Origin: Flavobacteriales bacterium TMED123
GTDB taxonomy: Bacteria > Bacteroidota > Bacteroidia > Flavobacteriales > BACL11
Length of the DNA: 55,371 nucleotides
Assembly: GCA_002170165.1 (NCBI GenBank)
Contig: NHFY01000018.1
Span: 1 to 55,371, forward strand
Direction: 5' to 3'
The position numbers and the translations under genes are program-made. Below the pieces are notes generated by a model. It saw only the letters and a program-made list of their open reading frames with translations. It was not told the DNA's origin and did not search any database. Below are positions 42,201-49,907 of the stretch, piece by piece (within the stretch, counting starts at the first letter, position 1; every line of letters begins with the position of its first letter).

Positions 42201-43013
42201 ATTAAATCCTACTTGAATCCATTCAGGATCATTAATATATTTTTCAGCTAAAGCAAATGCATCTTTATCAGAAAAATCTTGCCATTCACCTTTCATAGTT
42301 GCAAAAGGAGTTTTAGTTTGTGTAAATTCTTGAGGTACTCTTTCGCCTGTTTCTTTATCTAAAACTTTTTTTGTTTTCTTTGCTTCAGTAGCAATATCAA
42401 GAGCTAATTTTTTAGCTCCCCTATTAGTCATATCAAAATTTACATTTTTTAAAACTGCTGTTCTTCCATATAATTTACCTTTTTCTTTATCTACAATACT
42501 TGTTACCCAAATATCGTGTTCATTGTATGCAGGTATATCTAAACGAGAACTTACTATATTACCTTTATCTAAACTACTATTTAATCCTAAAATGCCACTA
42601 TCTGATTTATCTTTAGTTAATGCACCTACAACTTGTTTAAAGTTAGGCATCATTGTTTTTAAATCTTCAGGTGTAAAAGATGTAGCAGGTTGATTTTCTC
42701 TAATATATTTTCTATACTCAGGACCAGACATAATACCTGCCTGTAAATCTTTAGCCTGTTTTGAAAACTTTCTTTGTTTTCTACGTTTACTTTCTTCTTT
42801 AGGTACTTTGTTTTCTTTTTTCCAATTATCTATAGCTTCTTTATTGCCTAACATTTCCGTAGCTTCATCAGCTAGATCATCTGTTACTACAGAAGTTTTA
42901 ATAGGTGTGTCTTCAATTATCTCAGGTAAATCTAAAGACATTTGTTTATTAATATCTTGAGCTTTATCAGCAGCTTTTATAACTGTTTTACCAAGTTTAG
43001 TAAGTAGACCCAT
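39201..43013 (-). CDS. Large structural protein with repeats (1,270 aa)
   Basis: A multi-segment virion protein between portal and scaffold. An N-terminal charged region (about 1-340) leads to the marine-phage module GTKEGVRDDIEISISEGEF with FVFPEDVVRYIGLDKLMKI (about 375-410). The middle is disordered and Pro/Gln/Ser-rich. It contains KKSLRPKLRP, which is shared with the 204-residue late protein, and three copies of EEFREQERIRSGVPTFKDP (about 970-1,035). The C-terminus is Gly/Lys/Arg-rich. I see no enzyme motif; role in the head or head-tail junction is inferred from position. Its 3' neighbour is the scaffold. Confidence 0.65.
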   Translation of the reverse strand: MGLLTKLGKTVIKAADKAQDINKQMSLDLPEIIEDTPIKTSVVTDDLADEATEMLGNKEAIDNWKKENKVPKEESKRRKQRKFSKQAKDLQAGIMSGPEYRKYIRENQPATSFTPEDLKTMMPNFKQVVGALTKDKSDSGILGLNSSLDKGNIVSSRLDIPAYNEHDIWVTSIVDKEKGKLYGRTAVLKNVNFDMTNRGAKKLALDIATEAKKTKKVLDKETGERVPQEFTQTKTPFATMKGEWQDFSDKDAFALAEKYINDPEWIQVGFNPERHSFFYDKETMMPVFNADAVVQIGALVLAKVPKLTTPALKAERINKLRKLRIDNMPEGARPATFKEGGLVPMDNQMNFALGGLNDEGGEIDEVSGNRVPIGGTKEGVRDDIEISISEGEFVFPEDVVRYIGLDKLMKIRQDAKIGLKKMEAMGQMGNSDEATLPDDLPFTASDLIVVGDVNQPMEFNEGGFVVRPLPIQNVPTSSNEKSDYSSYANSSYILTKEFKNAKGDSTIITFINGEPVIPIPEGYVEVVKGNESEEANIINNAVKEVEQNFNDDGAMQRIEREEARATAIDYSSMSSDQFFDRMKYESTDGYTASQSIGVGIALLIPKFGGVTQAALKIDQRQKVATMQNAINNLPDGPKKQEYQAILNGYQESKNFNSDAKKGILSSIVGEVSNFLGEVASVAGLNLNINQVESIANNATTAVITANKPASNSESPNVKKSLRPKLRPEFSNQSDLPITDASQPPMANTPYLGEDAINAMQSNITLTNPRSGDGKYFKKGIKAREAGASPPLSTDFQQSASTKPAPKLINPKDPRFLGGDRPAQVESRANQADIKLAQAEDNLEQVETQQKYMQNPVPTLLPEEMKAVKDRPDELSFGSQGFEYDPNTQSNIPRQKSFEVSPNMSQLDQNALKTRNQFKSEASEFAIPDPSNVPTLTVDSRRPDMLGYTQTRDSNIPTTPVVSTLNPEEFREQERIRSGVPTFKDPEEFREQERIRSGVPTFKDPVVSTLNPEEFREQERIRSGVPTFKDPASTFSKKPKPVKITTQERKRVERAKSLIPDRVRFSDDYVNAKNSGFTGSSIGGYAVGKISGDKDPQGVMVNDDGKVTKVRDLRDKKEYGGISINVSDAATVFKDINGVEFVKTGLLGRGRATLDGKKYTGPGIKNVAYQQRELNKPKPKPTRKQKANKEGTRYNVKDDGTTYKAPADPEGNKGGFKSFKDMFDGGGPGESAEEEVKRGGGDGGYSFDKGGLLSKRKRVKINTSKRGLATR
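39925..40116 (-). repeat. Three 57-bp coding repeats in the 1,270-residue protein
   Basis: The 57-base unit occurs at 39925-39981, 40003-40059 and 40060-40116; the last two are directly tandem. A 21-base linker follows the first and third copies with one mismatch (39982-40002 and 40117-40137). The unit encodes EEFREQERIRSGVPTFKDP. Near-identity indicates recent slippage or unequal recombination, so copy number may vary among relatives. Confidence 0.92.
40834..40866 (-). repeat. 33-bp coding repeat, copy 1 (shared with 51918-51950)
   Basis: Identical over 33 bases to 51918-51950 and read in the same frame in both genes, giving VKKSLRPKLRP. Here it is internal to the 1,270-residue structural protein; the other copy is the extreme C-terminus of the 204-residue protein. 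Confidence 0.9.
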
Positions 43014-43218
43014 TCTGTAGTACCTCTTCCCTTAATAAAAGTAATCTGCGTAATGTATGTATTGCGCCTTGCGCTCTATAAACTATAACACTTTCATCTG
43101 CCTGTTCCATAGACCTTTGTTGTTGTTTAATTAAATCCTCTACATAATTATTGAAGTGGTCCCACTCCTGTTGGTTCGCTACCAGTAGCTTGAGGTTGTT
43201 GATTAGGGGGTTGTTCAT
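42997..43218 (-). CDS. Small helical protein overlapping the portal gene (73 aa)
   Basis: MNNPLINNLKLLVANQQEWDHF..., start chosen at 43218 (AGGAA upstream); a longer form from 43254 is possible but overlaps more of the portal gene. A helical product with RAQGAIHTLRRLLLLREEV, a pattern of small conserved podovirus proteins following the portal. It overlaps the portal 3' end by 71 bases in another frame and the next gene by 17 bases. Function unknown. Confidence 0.65.
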   Translation of the reverse strand: MNNPLINNLKLLVANQQEWDHFNNYVEDLIKQQQRSMEQADESVIVYRAQGAIHTLRRLLLLREEVLQNGSTY

Positions 43219-45268
43219 TTCCTGTAAATCCTTCTTGTCCCGGTGCTGGTACATTACCTGTACCTACAGTTGCACCGCCTACACCAGATGCATCCATTGG
43301 TGGTTGGCCTTGAGGTGGCTGTGGTTGATCTTGTTTAAATTCTTTCATAAGTTCTGCCTGTAATGCAGCTTCATCCATATTATTAGTTACTTTGTCGGGA
43401 TCAAGATCAAGCGATTTTGCAATTTCTCTAATAATATATTGAAATTTTGTAAAAGGAGCAAGAGCAGGTGAAGATGCAATTTGCATAAATTGTGTAAGTC
43501 TTTGACTGCGTACTTCATTAGCCATAAGACTTTCTGTGCCACGTGCTTTAACTTCTAAATCGCCTTTAATAGAAGAATCAAAATCAAATTGCATATTAAA
43601 TCTAAATAAACCTTCACCTAATGGTCGCAATAAATAATCATCTACATTTTTTACTACAGCTTTAATACTACCTTGCGCTGCATTCATAAGCATACTAATA
43701 CCTGATGCAGTACGACCTATTCCTTGCACACCTGTTTGTCCATGTGCAAAACTAGGAAAACCCGTGCTTTCATCTGCAAGTACACGTGCTTTATCAAACA
43801 ATTGTAAATTTTCTGACGCCACATTAGGAAACTTAGTACCAAAAATAGCTTGCCCCGGCGCACCGCCTTGGCGTCTAAAAACTTTGCCGGGATACAATGA
43901 TAAGTCTTGACCGGGAACTAAGTTTGTTTCATCAATTTCTATAAGTAAATTACCAGACAATACTGCATTATCTACAGCCATACGCATAAAACCGTTCATT
44001 AATGTTTGTGTATCGTCCATGTTTTCGGCTATACCTACCCCAAAAAACGAATAAGGATTTAATTCATAGGGGGCAGCATGATATGGTATTTTTGCAGGTT
44101 TAAAAGGATTAATAACAAGACGTAGCAATTTCCCATTACAAATCCACACATTTGCTTGTAATTCATCTAATTCAGACAACTCATTCGGTATATCTACATC
44201 ATGTTCATTAAGCATATCTACATCTACAATGCCCCAATATTCAAGGACTTCGTATCTTTCTATGCCATGTTCTGGTGCATAATCAGATAAATCGTCTTCC
44301 CATCCTTCTTTAGTGTAATTTTCTCCTAAATCAATTGCATCATCAATTACATTTCCTCGAAAGTAAGGGCGTTTTTTTAATGCTCTTAATTGAGAGCGAG
44401 ACATTTTATGTCGTTCTATTACATATTGAGCTTCGTCCATATTATTTGCATCTGGATCAGGATAAAAATTCCAAACAGATACATGTGATACTTGAGGCAC
44501 TGTTTTAATTATAGGCGAATACTCGCCTTCATCATCCCAATTAGGATATTCTTTGTCTACAGCAAATGGTCCTTTCATTACACCTGTACCAAATAAAGAC
44601 ATTTCAAATGCTGTATTTCTTAAATGTTTATTTGCTCCTGACTCTTCTAATTGATCTTGTATTTTTTTCTGCATTTTTTTAGCAGCAACCATAGTAGGGC
44701 TAAAAGTTATAGCGGTAGGTGTTGTGCCAGCACCTTCTTTTAACCCTTCTATGTTTTCTAATTTATCTGTAAGTGGGCCTAGTTTTTCTTCTAATGTTTT
44801 AACTGTTGCACCAAGTGGAAAAGTTTTTCCATCACCTTTAAATCCATATGGAGATTCCGATTTGTTTTGTTCTTTTAGTTCTTCTGGTTCTTTAGGATCA
44901 AAACTTACATTTTCTACAACTCCATCAGGTAATTCTGTAGGATCAACAGTAAGAGGAAATTTATTATTTGCAAACATAATATCAACAATTTGTTGATATG
45001 CTGCAAGTGTTTTAGTCTTTGTTACTTTAATAAAAATCCTAGATTTTTCAGCTTCTGTAAATTGTACATCAGGACCATATATGCCACGATAATTTCTATA
45101 AGCAGTAAGCCACCGTTCTTCGTCTTGTTTTCTATAATCTTCTGCACGTTTATACCTTCCTTCAATGTAAGGAATAATGTTATTAGTTTTATAATCGTCC
45201 AAAGAAGATTGATTACTGTCTTCTAATGCAATTGACTCTTCTTCAATAAATGTGTTATCTTCTTCCAT
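43148..45268 (-). CDS. Portal protein (head-tail connector)
   Basis: A 706-residue podovirus portal. It forms the ring through which DNA enters and leaves. Recognised from YKRAEDYRKQDEERWLTAYRNYRG near the start (shown here in parts), IKVTKTKTLAAYQQIVDIMF, VWNFYPDPDANNMDEAQYVI and the long stem/wing helices later, with a Pro/Gln/Gly-rich C-terminal tail (about 650-706). It follows terminase and precedes scaffold and capsid genes, the standard order. Confidence 0.88.
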   Translation of the reverse strand: MEEDNTFIEEESIALEDSNQSSLDDYKTNNIIPYIEGRYKRAEDYRKQDEERWLTAYRNYRGIYGPDVQFTEAEKSRIFIKVTKTKTLAAYQQIVDIMFANNKFPLTVDPTELPDGVVENVSFDPKEPEELKEQNKSESPYGFKGDGKTFPLGATVKTLEEKLGPLTDKLENIEGLKEGAGTTPTAITFSPTMVAAKKMQKKIQDQLEESGANKHLRNTAFEMSLFGTGVMKGPFAVDKEYPNWDDEGEYSPIIKTVPQVSHVSVWNFYPDPDANNMDEAQYVIERHKMSRSQLRALKKRPYFRGNVIDDAIDLGENYTKEGWEDDLSDYAPEHGIERYEVLEYWGIVDVDMLNEHDVDIPNELSELDELQANVWICNGKLLRLVINPFKPAKIPYHAAPYELNPYSFFGVGIAENMDDTQTLMNGFMRMAVDNAVLSGNLLIEIDETNLVPGQDLSLYPGKVFRRQGGAPGQAIFGTKFPNVASENLQLFDKARVLADESTGFPSFAHGQTGVQGIGRTASGISMLMNAAQGSIKAVVKNVDDYLLRPLGEGLFRFNMQFDFDSSIKGDLEVKARGTESLMANEVRSQRLTQFMQIASSPALAPFTKFQYIIREIAKSLDLDPDKVTNNMDEAALQAELMKEFKQDQPQPPQGQPPMDASGVGGATVGTGNVPAPGQEGFTGNEQPPNQQPQATGSEPTGVGPLQ

Positions 45269-45277
45269 TATAATTCC

Positions 45278-46855
45278 TTAATATCCAAAAGTAGCATCAG
45301 CTACAGGCATTTTATTTATAGGACCACTTTGAGGGTCGTAATCCCATATACTAAAACGAGGTCTTGACATTATACCATATCTTAATGCGTCATACAAATG
45401 GTCTTCTGAATTAGTATCTACATCTTCTGGATTTTTTTTATCTAAAGGTATGGCAGGGAATTGTGAAATTGTTTCTATGCAACTATTAAAAAATACTAAT
45501 CTTGGTTCATCTGTAAATTCATCTATTTGTAAACGCCTGTGTATTTCATTTTTTCCTGATACACGTGAACCTTTACTTCTATCTGATGGACGCCACTTAC
45601 ATCCTTTCATAATCATTTGTTCTGCAAGCGATGGTCCTGTATCTCCTCTTTTATGCCACAAAGAAGAATCTAAAACTCCGTATCGTAAACCGCCATCTCC
45701 TGCTTCTAAATCTAATATCATTTCAGCTAAATCAGTAGCTAATACTTTTGATACATATAATTCACGATATACAACTAATTGTTCACTAGGAGATACAGCA
45801 AACCACAAAACCCCTGAATAACTTCCATATCCATAATCACATGCCCTAAATTTTACCCAATTATTTGGTATAGTATAAGGTTCGATTACATGTGTATTTC
45901 TATTAAACTCTGTAAAAGCTGCGCCTTCTTTAATGTCCCAATCACCTTCAAGTAACTGTTTACGTTGTTGTTCTGGTAAAGACAAAAGCATTGCTTCATA
46001 ATCACCTTGATTAGCAAGATAAGGATTGTCTTTTAATCTGGCAGGTATAAATTTTCGTCTAAATAAATATTTACCTGCTTTAACATGACCTGCAGGATAT
46101 TTTAAAGGCTCACCTGTTTCTATGTCTGTAGCTGGAAAAGATTTACCTGCAGGAGAAGGATCAATAAACATTTTTTTTACCCAGCCATGTCCTCTACCGC
46201 CGGGGTTTGTAGTAGCTCTCATTGAAAGAGGTAATGATGGGTCTGAACTACGTAAACGTGATCTCATATAATTCCATGCAAAAGGTGTAGCCCATTGTGT
46301 AAGTTCATCAAAACCGATCCAACTAAATGCCAATCCTTGATATTTAGTAACATCTTGATCCTTATCTAAATAACTCATCCATAAAGTAGCACCTGATGGA
46401 GCAGTCCATTGCATTTTACGTTCCGACCATTTAATTCCCGGCCAAATTTTAGGATATAATTCTTGTGATTTTGTAATAAGTTCTCTTAGTTCTTCTGTAG
46501 TATGCCGCAATAATAATCCAGTAAAAGAAGAATTACCCATATATCTTAAAGGATCAGATAGCATTGCATAAGATTTACCTCCACCAGCACTGCCACCATA
46601 TAATACTTCTCGTTCACTAGCTGCTAAAAACTCTGTTTGTGGACCCTCATTAGGTTTAAAAATAACATTATGTTCTTCTTGAACTTTTTTAATAAAATTA
46701 ATATCTGATTTTAATTCTTTAACAGGTTGTTGTTTCTGTTTCCGCTTGGCTGTCAAGTCTTTTCTTTTCGAGGGTCTCCGCTTTGGCGATTGCCTTTTTC
46801 GCATATTCTGCCCATCTGCGTAAGTTTGCAGCTTGTTGTTTTCTTTTTCGCTCAT
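45278..46855 (-). CDS. terL: Terminase large subunit
   Basis: The packaging motor ATPase/nuclease. Walker A YGGSAGGGKSYAM (K94), Walker B SWIGFDELTQW (D183, E184), and a C-terminal nuclease with RACDYGYGSYSG, YGVLDSSLWH and DHLYDALRYG acidic sites. The 60 residues before the ATPase core are lysine/arginine-rich. The start is uncertain: ATG at 46855 makes a 137-base out-of-frame overlap with the upstream gene, while ATG at 46804 makes a shorter one. All catalytic elements lie after either start. Confidence 0.93.
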   Translation of the reverse strand: MSEKENNKLQTYADGQNMRKRQSPKRRPSKRKDLTAKRKQKQQPVKELKSDINFIKKVQEEHNVIFKPNEGPQTEFLAASEREVLYGGSAGGGKSYAMLSDPLRYMGNSSFTGLLLRHTTEELRELITKSQELYPKIWPGIKWSERKMQWTAPSGATLWMSYLDKDQDVTKYQGLAFSWIGFDELTQWATPFAWNYMRSRLRSSDPSLPLSMRATTNPGGRGHGWVKKMFIDPSPAGKSFPATDIETGEPLKYPAGHVKAGKYLFRRKFIPARLKDNPYLANQGDYEAMLLSLPEQQRKQLLEGDWDIKEGAAFTEFNRNTHVIEPYTIPNNWVKFRACDYGYGSYSGVLWFAVSPSEQLVVYRELYVSKVLATDLAEMILDLEAGDGGLRYGVLDSSLWHKRGDTGPSLAEQMIMKGCKWRPSDRSKGSRVSGKNEIHRRLQIDEFTDEPRLVFFNSCIETISQFPAIPLDKKNPEDVDTNSEDHLYDALRYGIMSRPRFSIWDYDPQSGPINKMPVADATFGY

Positions 46856-47135
46856 GTTTTAACCGTTTCATTAAACCTACATGGGATATTCTTCTCCCTG
46901 TATTTGCACTTAACCAGTTAGCAACTTCTCTATAAGAATATTGCTTTAAGTGTTTTTTAGCTTGTGCTAATTTATTTAATTGGTCAGGTATCGGCTTTAA
47001 TAGACCATCATCATCAGGGTGAATTTCGTAACCAAAAGGTATTGTACGTGCTACTTTGGGTATTTCTACCCATTCATTTTCTACTTGTATGTCTATAGGT
47101 TGAGGTAATTTCCATTCACCTAAAGGCTTAATCAT
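46719..47135 (-). CDS. Conserved phage protein, HTH-like (terminase-associated)
   Basis: I choose ATG at 47135 because it overlaps the terminase small subunit stop by eight bases; the ATG at 47177 is an alternative. The product contains YSYREVANWLSANTGRRISHVGLMKRLK, a helix-turn-helix-like segment (quoted in two halves: YSYREVANWLSANTG and RRISHVGLMKRLK), then a lysine-rich coiled coil. Proteins of this type accompany terminase genes in marine podoviruses and may bind DNA. The 3' end overlaps terL. Confidence 0.65.
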   Translation of the reverse strand: MIKPLGEWKLPQPIDIQVENEWVEIPKVARTIPFGYEIHPDDDGLLKPIPDQLNKLAQAKKHLKQYSYREVANWLSANTGRRISHVGLMKRLKHERKRKQQAANLRRWAEYAKKAIAKAETLEKKRLDSQAETETTTC

Positions 47136-47538
47136 CGCAGTCACATATTTCTTTACTTTCTTCGCAGTCACACTCAAGTTCTAATGCTTTAGCTGGCATT
47201 AACATAACACCACCTTTAGCTTCTACTTGCATTTTCTCAGTTTTAACTAAACCAGTACGATCTAATAACTCTTTAGCTGATGCTACTTTATCACGAATGC
47301 CTAACTCTGTAGGATCATGTAAACCTCCTACAATAGCCATAGCTGCTTTAGGGGCATTACGTGCCATATACATTTGTGTAGCTTCAAGTATTTCTTCTTT
47401 TATACTTTTTACAACTTCTGAAGTGCTATAGCTATCAGCATAACCTGCCATACGTTTAGCCAAAAGAATATCACCGCCGCACTCATCAAAAAGTACGTTA
47501 AGAAACATTTGTTGTTTTTCTGTAAGTTTGCGTGTCAT
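47128..47538 (-). CDS. terS: Terminase small subunit
   Basis: A 136-residue protein with the small-terminase start KLTEKQQMFLNVLFDECGG, an AGYADSYSTSEVVKSI helix-turn-helix, a central helix (ATQMYMARNAPKAAMAIVGG) and LGIRDKVASAKELLDRTGL. The end is acidic and cysteine-rich (ECDCEESKEICDCDD). It would recognise phage DNA and hand it to TerL. One base separates it from the endolysin gene. Confidence 0.85.
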   Translation of the reverse strand: MTRKLTEKQQMFLNVLFDECGGDILLAKRMAGYADSYSTSEVVKSIKEEILEATQMYMARNAPKAAMAIVGGLHDPTELGIRDKVASAKELLDRTGLVKTEKMQVEAKGGVMLMPAKALELECDCEESKEICDCDD

Positions 47539-47539
47539 G

Positions 47540-47992
47540 TTAAATCATCTCAAAATGTGGAGCATCAATAAATGGCCTACGACCTTTTGATCTACGAAGA
47601 TCAATATACTCATTCATTGCATCTTCCATTTTGCCTTGATAGGTAGATATGTCTCCAACAGTCCAAGCTGCTCCCCATTTTATAGGTATGTTTACTTTAG
47701 CAGCAGCAATAGCAATAGCATTAGCAATGTCATCATAAAGATTTAACTCCCAAGATATTCTTGGACCTAAATAGGCTACAAGATCAACTGCACGACCTTC
47801 TAAGTGTTTGCTTTTCATAGTTTGACTAGCACCCTTGGCTACAAGCTCTTCTTGTTCTGCAACAGTTCTCATGCCACAAGTTACACCAAAGTCTACCTCT
47901 GTTATTTTAATTGCTTCCTCTACTACCTTTTGAAGATCAGGGTCAATACCCTTCATACGATCAATACTTCGTTGTGAAAGTTTAAATGTCAT
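47540..47992 (-). CDS. Endolysin, M15-type peptidase
   Basis: A 150-residue zinc peptidase of the D-Ala-D-Ala carboxypeptidase/L-Ala-D-Glu endopeptidase group. The zinc and catalytic motifs are SKHLEGRAVDLVAY (H63, D70) and DAPHFEM (H146, catalytic E148). The central insert (about 75-125) is compatible with the VanY/CwlK-like fold. No signal peptide, so export depends on the adjacent holin. It overlaps the preceding small ORF by 11 bases. Confidence 0.9.
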   Translation of the reverse strand: MTFKLSQRSIDRMKGIDPDLQKVVEEAIKITEVDFGVTCGMRTVAEQEELVAKGASQTMKSKHLEGRAVDLVAYLGPRISWELNLYDDIANAIAIAAAKVNIPIKWGAAWTVGDISTYQGKMEDAMNEYIDLRRSKGRRPFIDAPHFEMI

Positions 47993-48116
47993 TAGTATTT
48001 CTCTCCAATATAATCTTAGCCTGTTCTCTTATTAGTTCCTGCTGTTTTTCTAAAACAACAAACTGTTTATCTATTTCAGATAACTGAGGAAACTTTATAA
48101 TATTATCCTTTTCCAA
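47982..48116 (-). CDS. Candidate small gene between holin and endolysin (44 aa)
   Basis: An ORF from TTG at 48116 overlaps the holin stop by 14 bases and the endolysin start by 11. The product (MEKDNIIKFPQLSEIDKQ..., then a Q/E-rich helix EKQQELIREQAKIIL) is a short coiled coil without a TM segment. Without it there would be a gap of about 110 bases in a dense cassette. The start is weak: TTG has no clear ribosome site; an ATT just downstream with AAAAGG is an alternative. Possible lysis regulator. Confidence 0.38.
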   Translation of the reverse strand: MEKDNIIKFPQLSEIDKQFVVLEKQQELIREQAKIILERNTNDI

Positions 48117-48456
48117 AGAATTTACTTACTGATCTCATTCCTATACTAGCTGATACAATACCTCCAAGAGCAACCTGATACCATACTGGCATAGTCTCTA
48201 AAGATGCAAAACCTGCTGCTACAACAGTATTTCCCCAATCTCCACAAAAAGCTAAGATGAGTGGTACTGAAAAAAGTAGGGTGATCCACTCATCTTTCCA
48301 TGAGTTCTGTGTAGCTCTCATGGCTTCCAAGTCCCAATCAATCTCACCTGTTAACTGTTTCTTTTTTATTTCAGCCTCAGTGAGTTTTACTTGGGTCTTA
48401 GCATCAATAATGCTTGTAGCTAATCCTGCAATACTAGAAAAAATGTTACCTAACAC
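48103..48456 (-). CDS. Holin, three-TM (GTA-holin type)
   Basis: A 117-residue protein resembling the three-TM holin family found in gene-transfer-agent and marine phage lysis cassettes. Features in order: an N-terminal helix with Lys/Glu (TQVKLTEAEIKKK), the characteristic TGEIDWDLEAMRATQNSWKD, then hydrophobic segments about 58-72 (WITLLFSVPLILAF), 75-87 and 92-107. It would permeabilise the inner membrane for the endolysin encoded next. One base overlaps the upstream gene. Confidence 0.75.
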   Translation of the reverse strand: MLGNIFSSIAGLATSIIDAKTQVKLTEAEIKKKQLTGEIDWDLEAMRATQNSWKDEWITLLFSVPLILAFCGDWGNTVVAAGFASLETMPVWYQVALGGIVSASIGMRSVSKFFGKG

Positions 48457-48665
48457 TATTTGTCCCTTTCGTTATTTAACCAAACGGCAAAACAACCTGT
48501 AAGAGCACCCATACAAATAGATACCAATCCTGATTGTTGAATAGACGGATCAGGTAAAGACATAAACCAATGAACTGCTTGATAAGTTAATATAGTTACA
48601 GCTAACATCATAAGTCGTGGCATTAATTGCCATTTAAGAACTCGTTCCATTGCAAGATCAACCAT
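48456..48665 (-). CDS. Small membrane protein, holin-like (69 aa)
   Basis: Two hydrophobic segments (about 14-35, LMPRLMMLAVTILTYQAVHW and 46-62, LVSICMGALTGCFAVWL) linked by a PDPSIQQSG turn, ending in charged NNERDK. Two-TM topology with a charged tail is typical of small holins or antiholins. It directly precedes the three-TM holin gene, suggesting a holin pair. The specific role is inferred. Confidence 0.65.
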   Translation of the reverse strand: MVDLAMERVLKWQLMPRLMMLAVTILTYQAVHWFMSLPDPSIQQSGLVSICMGALTGCFAVWLNNERDK

Positions 48666-48683
48666 TACTTATTTTTCCTATCT

Positions 48684-48947
48684 TTATGAAAATCTTCTGT
48701 TATAACGCTTGGAAATACTAGCAGCTTTTTTAGGCTGTTTAGAAAATTGTCTACCTGCTTTTGTATCTTTTCTTTTTTTTGCAGAAGAAGCTGAATACGT
48801 TTTTGAATCCATAGCCTCAATAGCACTCGCTGGTAAATAACGTTCGCCTGTAGCTTTTGGACCTTGAGTCGAAGGGTTTCCACTTTTAGTTCTCCAATCT
48901 TGTTTAGTCCAAGACTTTAAACTTTTTTGTGACTTAGTTAAAGTCAT
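48684..48947 (-). CDS. Conserved small basic phage protein (87 aa)
   Basis: MTLTKSQKSLKSWTKQDWRTK..., a pattern common in marine phages (KSQKSLKxWTKQxWRTKSGxPS), ending with AGRQFSKQPKKAAS and basic residues. It is strongly basic, possibly nucleic-acid binding. Function unknown. A competing frame at 48665-48883 lacks these conserved features. Confidence 0.65.
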   Translation of the reverse strand: MTLTKSQKSLKSWTKQDWRTKSGNPSTQGPKATGERYLPASAIEAMDSKTYSASSAKKRKDTKAGRQFSKQPKKAASISKRYNRRFS

Positions 48948-49228
48948 TATGTAATCTTTACAAGTTTATAGCCTTTTAGTTTAGCCGCAGCACGAATATC
49001 TTTAAGTGCCATTGCTCCACCTTTAGCTGCACCTTTTGTGCCTATGCCGCCTTTAGCATAGCCTTTTTTACCCATACCACCTTTTTGCATCTTACCTTTA
49101 CCGTCCATTGCAAAAGCAGGAATCATTTTACCAGTTTTAGGGTCTTTTTTCATAGGCATACCGCCACGTGCCATGCCTCTTTTCTTCATGCCACCACGTG
49201 CCATACTCTTCTTTTTATGCATTGCCAT
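48947..49228 (-). CDS. Gly/Lys/Met-rich repeat protein (93 aa)
   Basis: Start ATG at 49228 (GAGAGGAC upstream); the upstream in-frame extension overlaps the next gene and is hydrophobic, so it is probably not translated. The product is made of MARGGM / KGGMGKKGYAKGG repeats and ends in LKDIRAAAKLKGYKLVKIT. Strongly basic and low-complexity: probably disordered, possibly DNA- or RNA-binding. Similar Lys/Gly proteins are common in marine phages. Confidence 0.65.
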   Translation of the reverse strand: MAMHKKKSMARGGMKKRGMARGGMPMKKDPKTGKMIPAFAMDGKGKMQKGGMGKKGYAKGGIGTKGAAKGGAMALKDIRAAAKLKGYKLVKIT

Positions 49229-49232
49229 AATG

Positions 49233-49907
49233 TTAGTCCTCTCTATATAAATTATTGAATACTCTTTTAGTATCCCAAATATATTCAACATCTTCTTTAG
49301 AATTAAAAATATGTTGATTAGGTCTAAAATCAGGTGCTCCTTCACCTACTTCAAACCATGCTGGATGAGTTACTCTCACTCTATTATTAGGCAACGCAAC
49401 TATGTTACCTGTATATTCTCCTGCATCTAACAATTCTAATACATGAGACTGTTTGTGTTGTGCAGGATCATCTGCTACTTCACTATCCGTATAATCTACC
49501 GTAAAATAATATTTAGCAGGGTAAAAATCCCCATCGACTTTTGCAATCCAAGGTGCAGGACTTGCACGTTCTATTTTATAAACAGAGTGCCAATGAGACA
49601 TACAGTCCCAAGGCTGGGCTAAATAAGGAGGTAATTCAATAGGCCATTCTTCATAAGGTGTGTCTGCTATTAACGCTGTAAGAGGCATTCTAGCCCACAT
49701 AGCACCCCCATGTACATTAGGCTCATCCTCATCGTCAACTTCAAATCCAGTAAAAATTACTTGAAAACTTAATGTTCTATTTGGCATTGTAGTAACTGCA
49801 ACTACCATGCAATGTAAAAAATCACCATGATACTCTTGCATATTTTTTGTATATTCACGACGAACCCACGCTTTAAAATGTGGAATATTACTTTGAAGAT
49901 AGGGCAT
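49233..49907 (-). CDS. Conserved hypothetical protein (224 aa)
   Basis: MPYLQSNIPHFKAWVRREYT... with WIAKVDGDFYPAKYYFTVDYTD and several WxR motifs; soluble, acidic in the middle, with no catalytic motif that I recognise. The N-terminal segment ends near HGDFLHCMVVAVTT, and the PYEEWPIELPPYLAQPWDC region is aromatic-rich. Genes of this type accompany the small basic proteins in marine podoviruses. Function unknown; candidates include virion accessory proteins. Confidence 0.65.
   Translation of the reverse strand: MPYLQSNIPHFKAWVRREYTKNMQEYHGDFLHCMVVAVTTMPNRTLSFQVIFTGFEVDDEDEPNVHGGAMWARMPLTALIADTPYEEWPIELPPYLAQPWDCMSHWHSVYKIERASPAPWIAKVDGDFYPAKYYFTVDYTDSEVADDPAQHKQSHVLELLDAGEYTGNIVALPNNRVRVTHPAWFEVGEGAPDFRPNQHIFNSKEDVEYIWDTKRVFNNLYRED

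Noticed and set aside
48665-48883. 72-residue minus-strand ORF overlapping the 87-residue gene
   Set aside because: The 87-residue frame carries the conserved marine-phage pattern KSWTKQDWRT; the other frame is leucine/glutamine-rich and has no such support.
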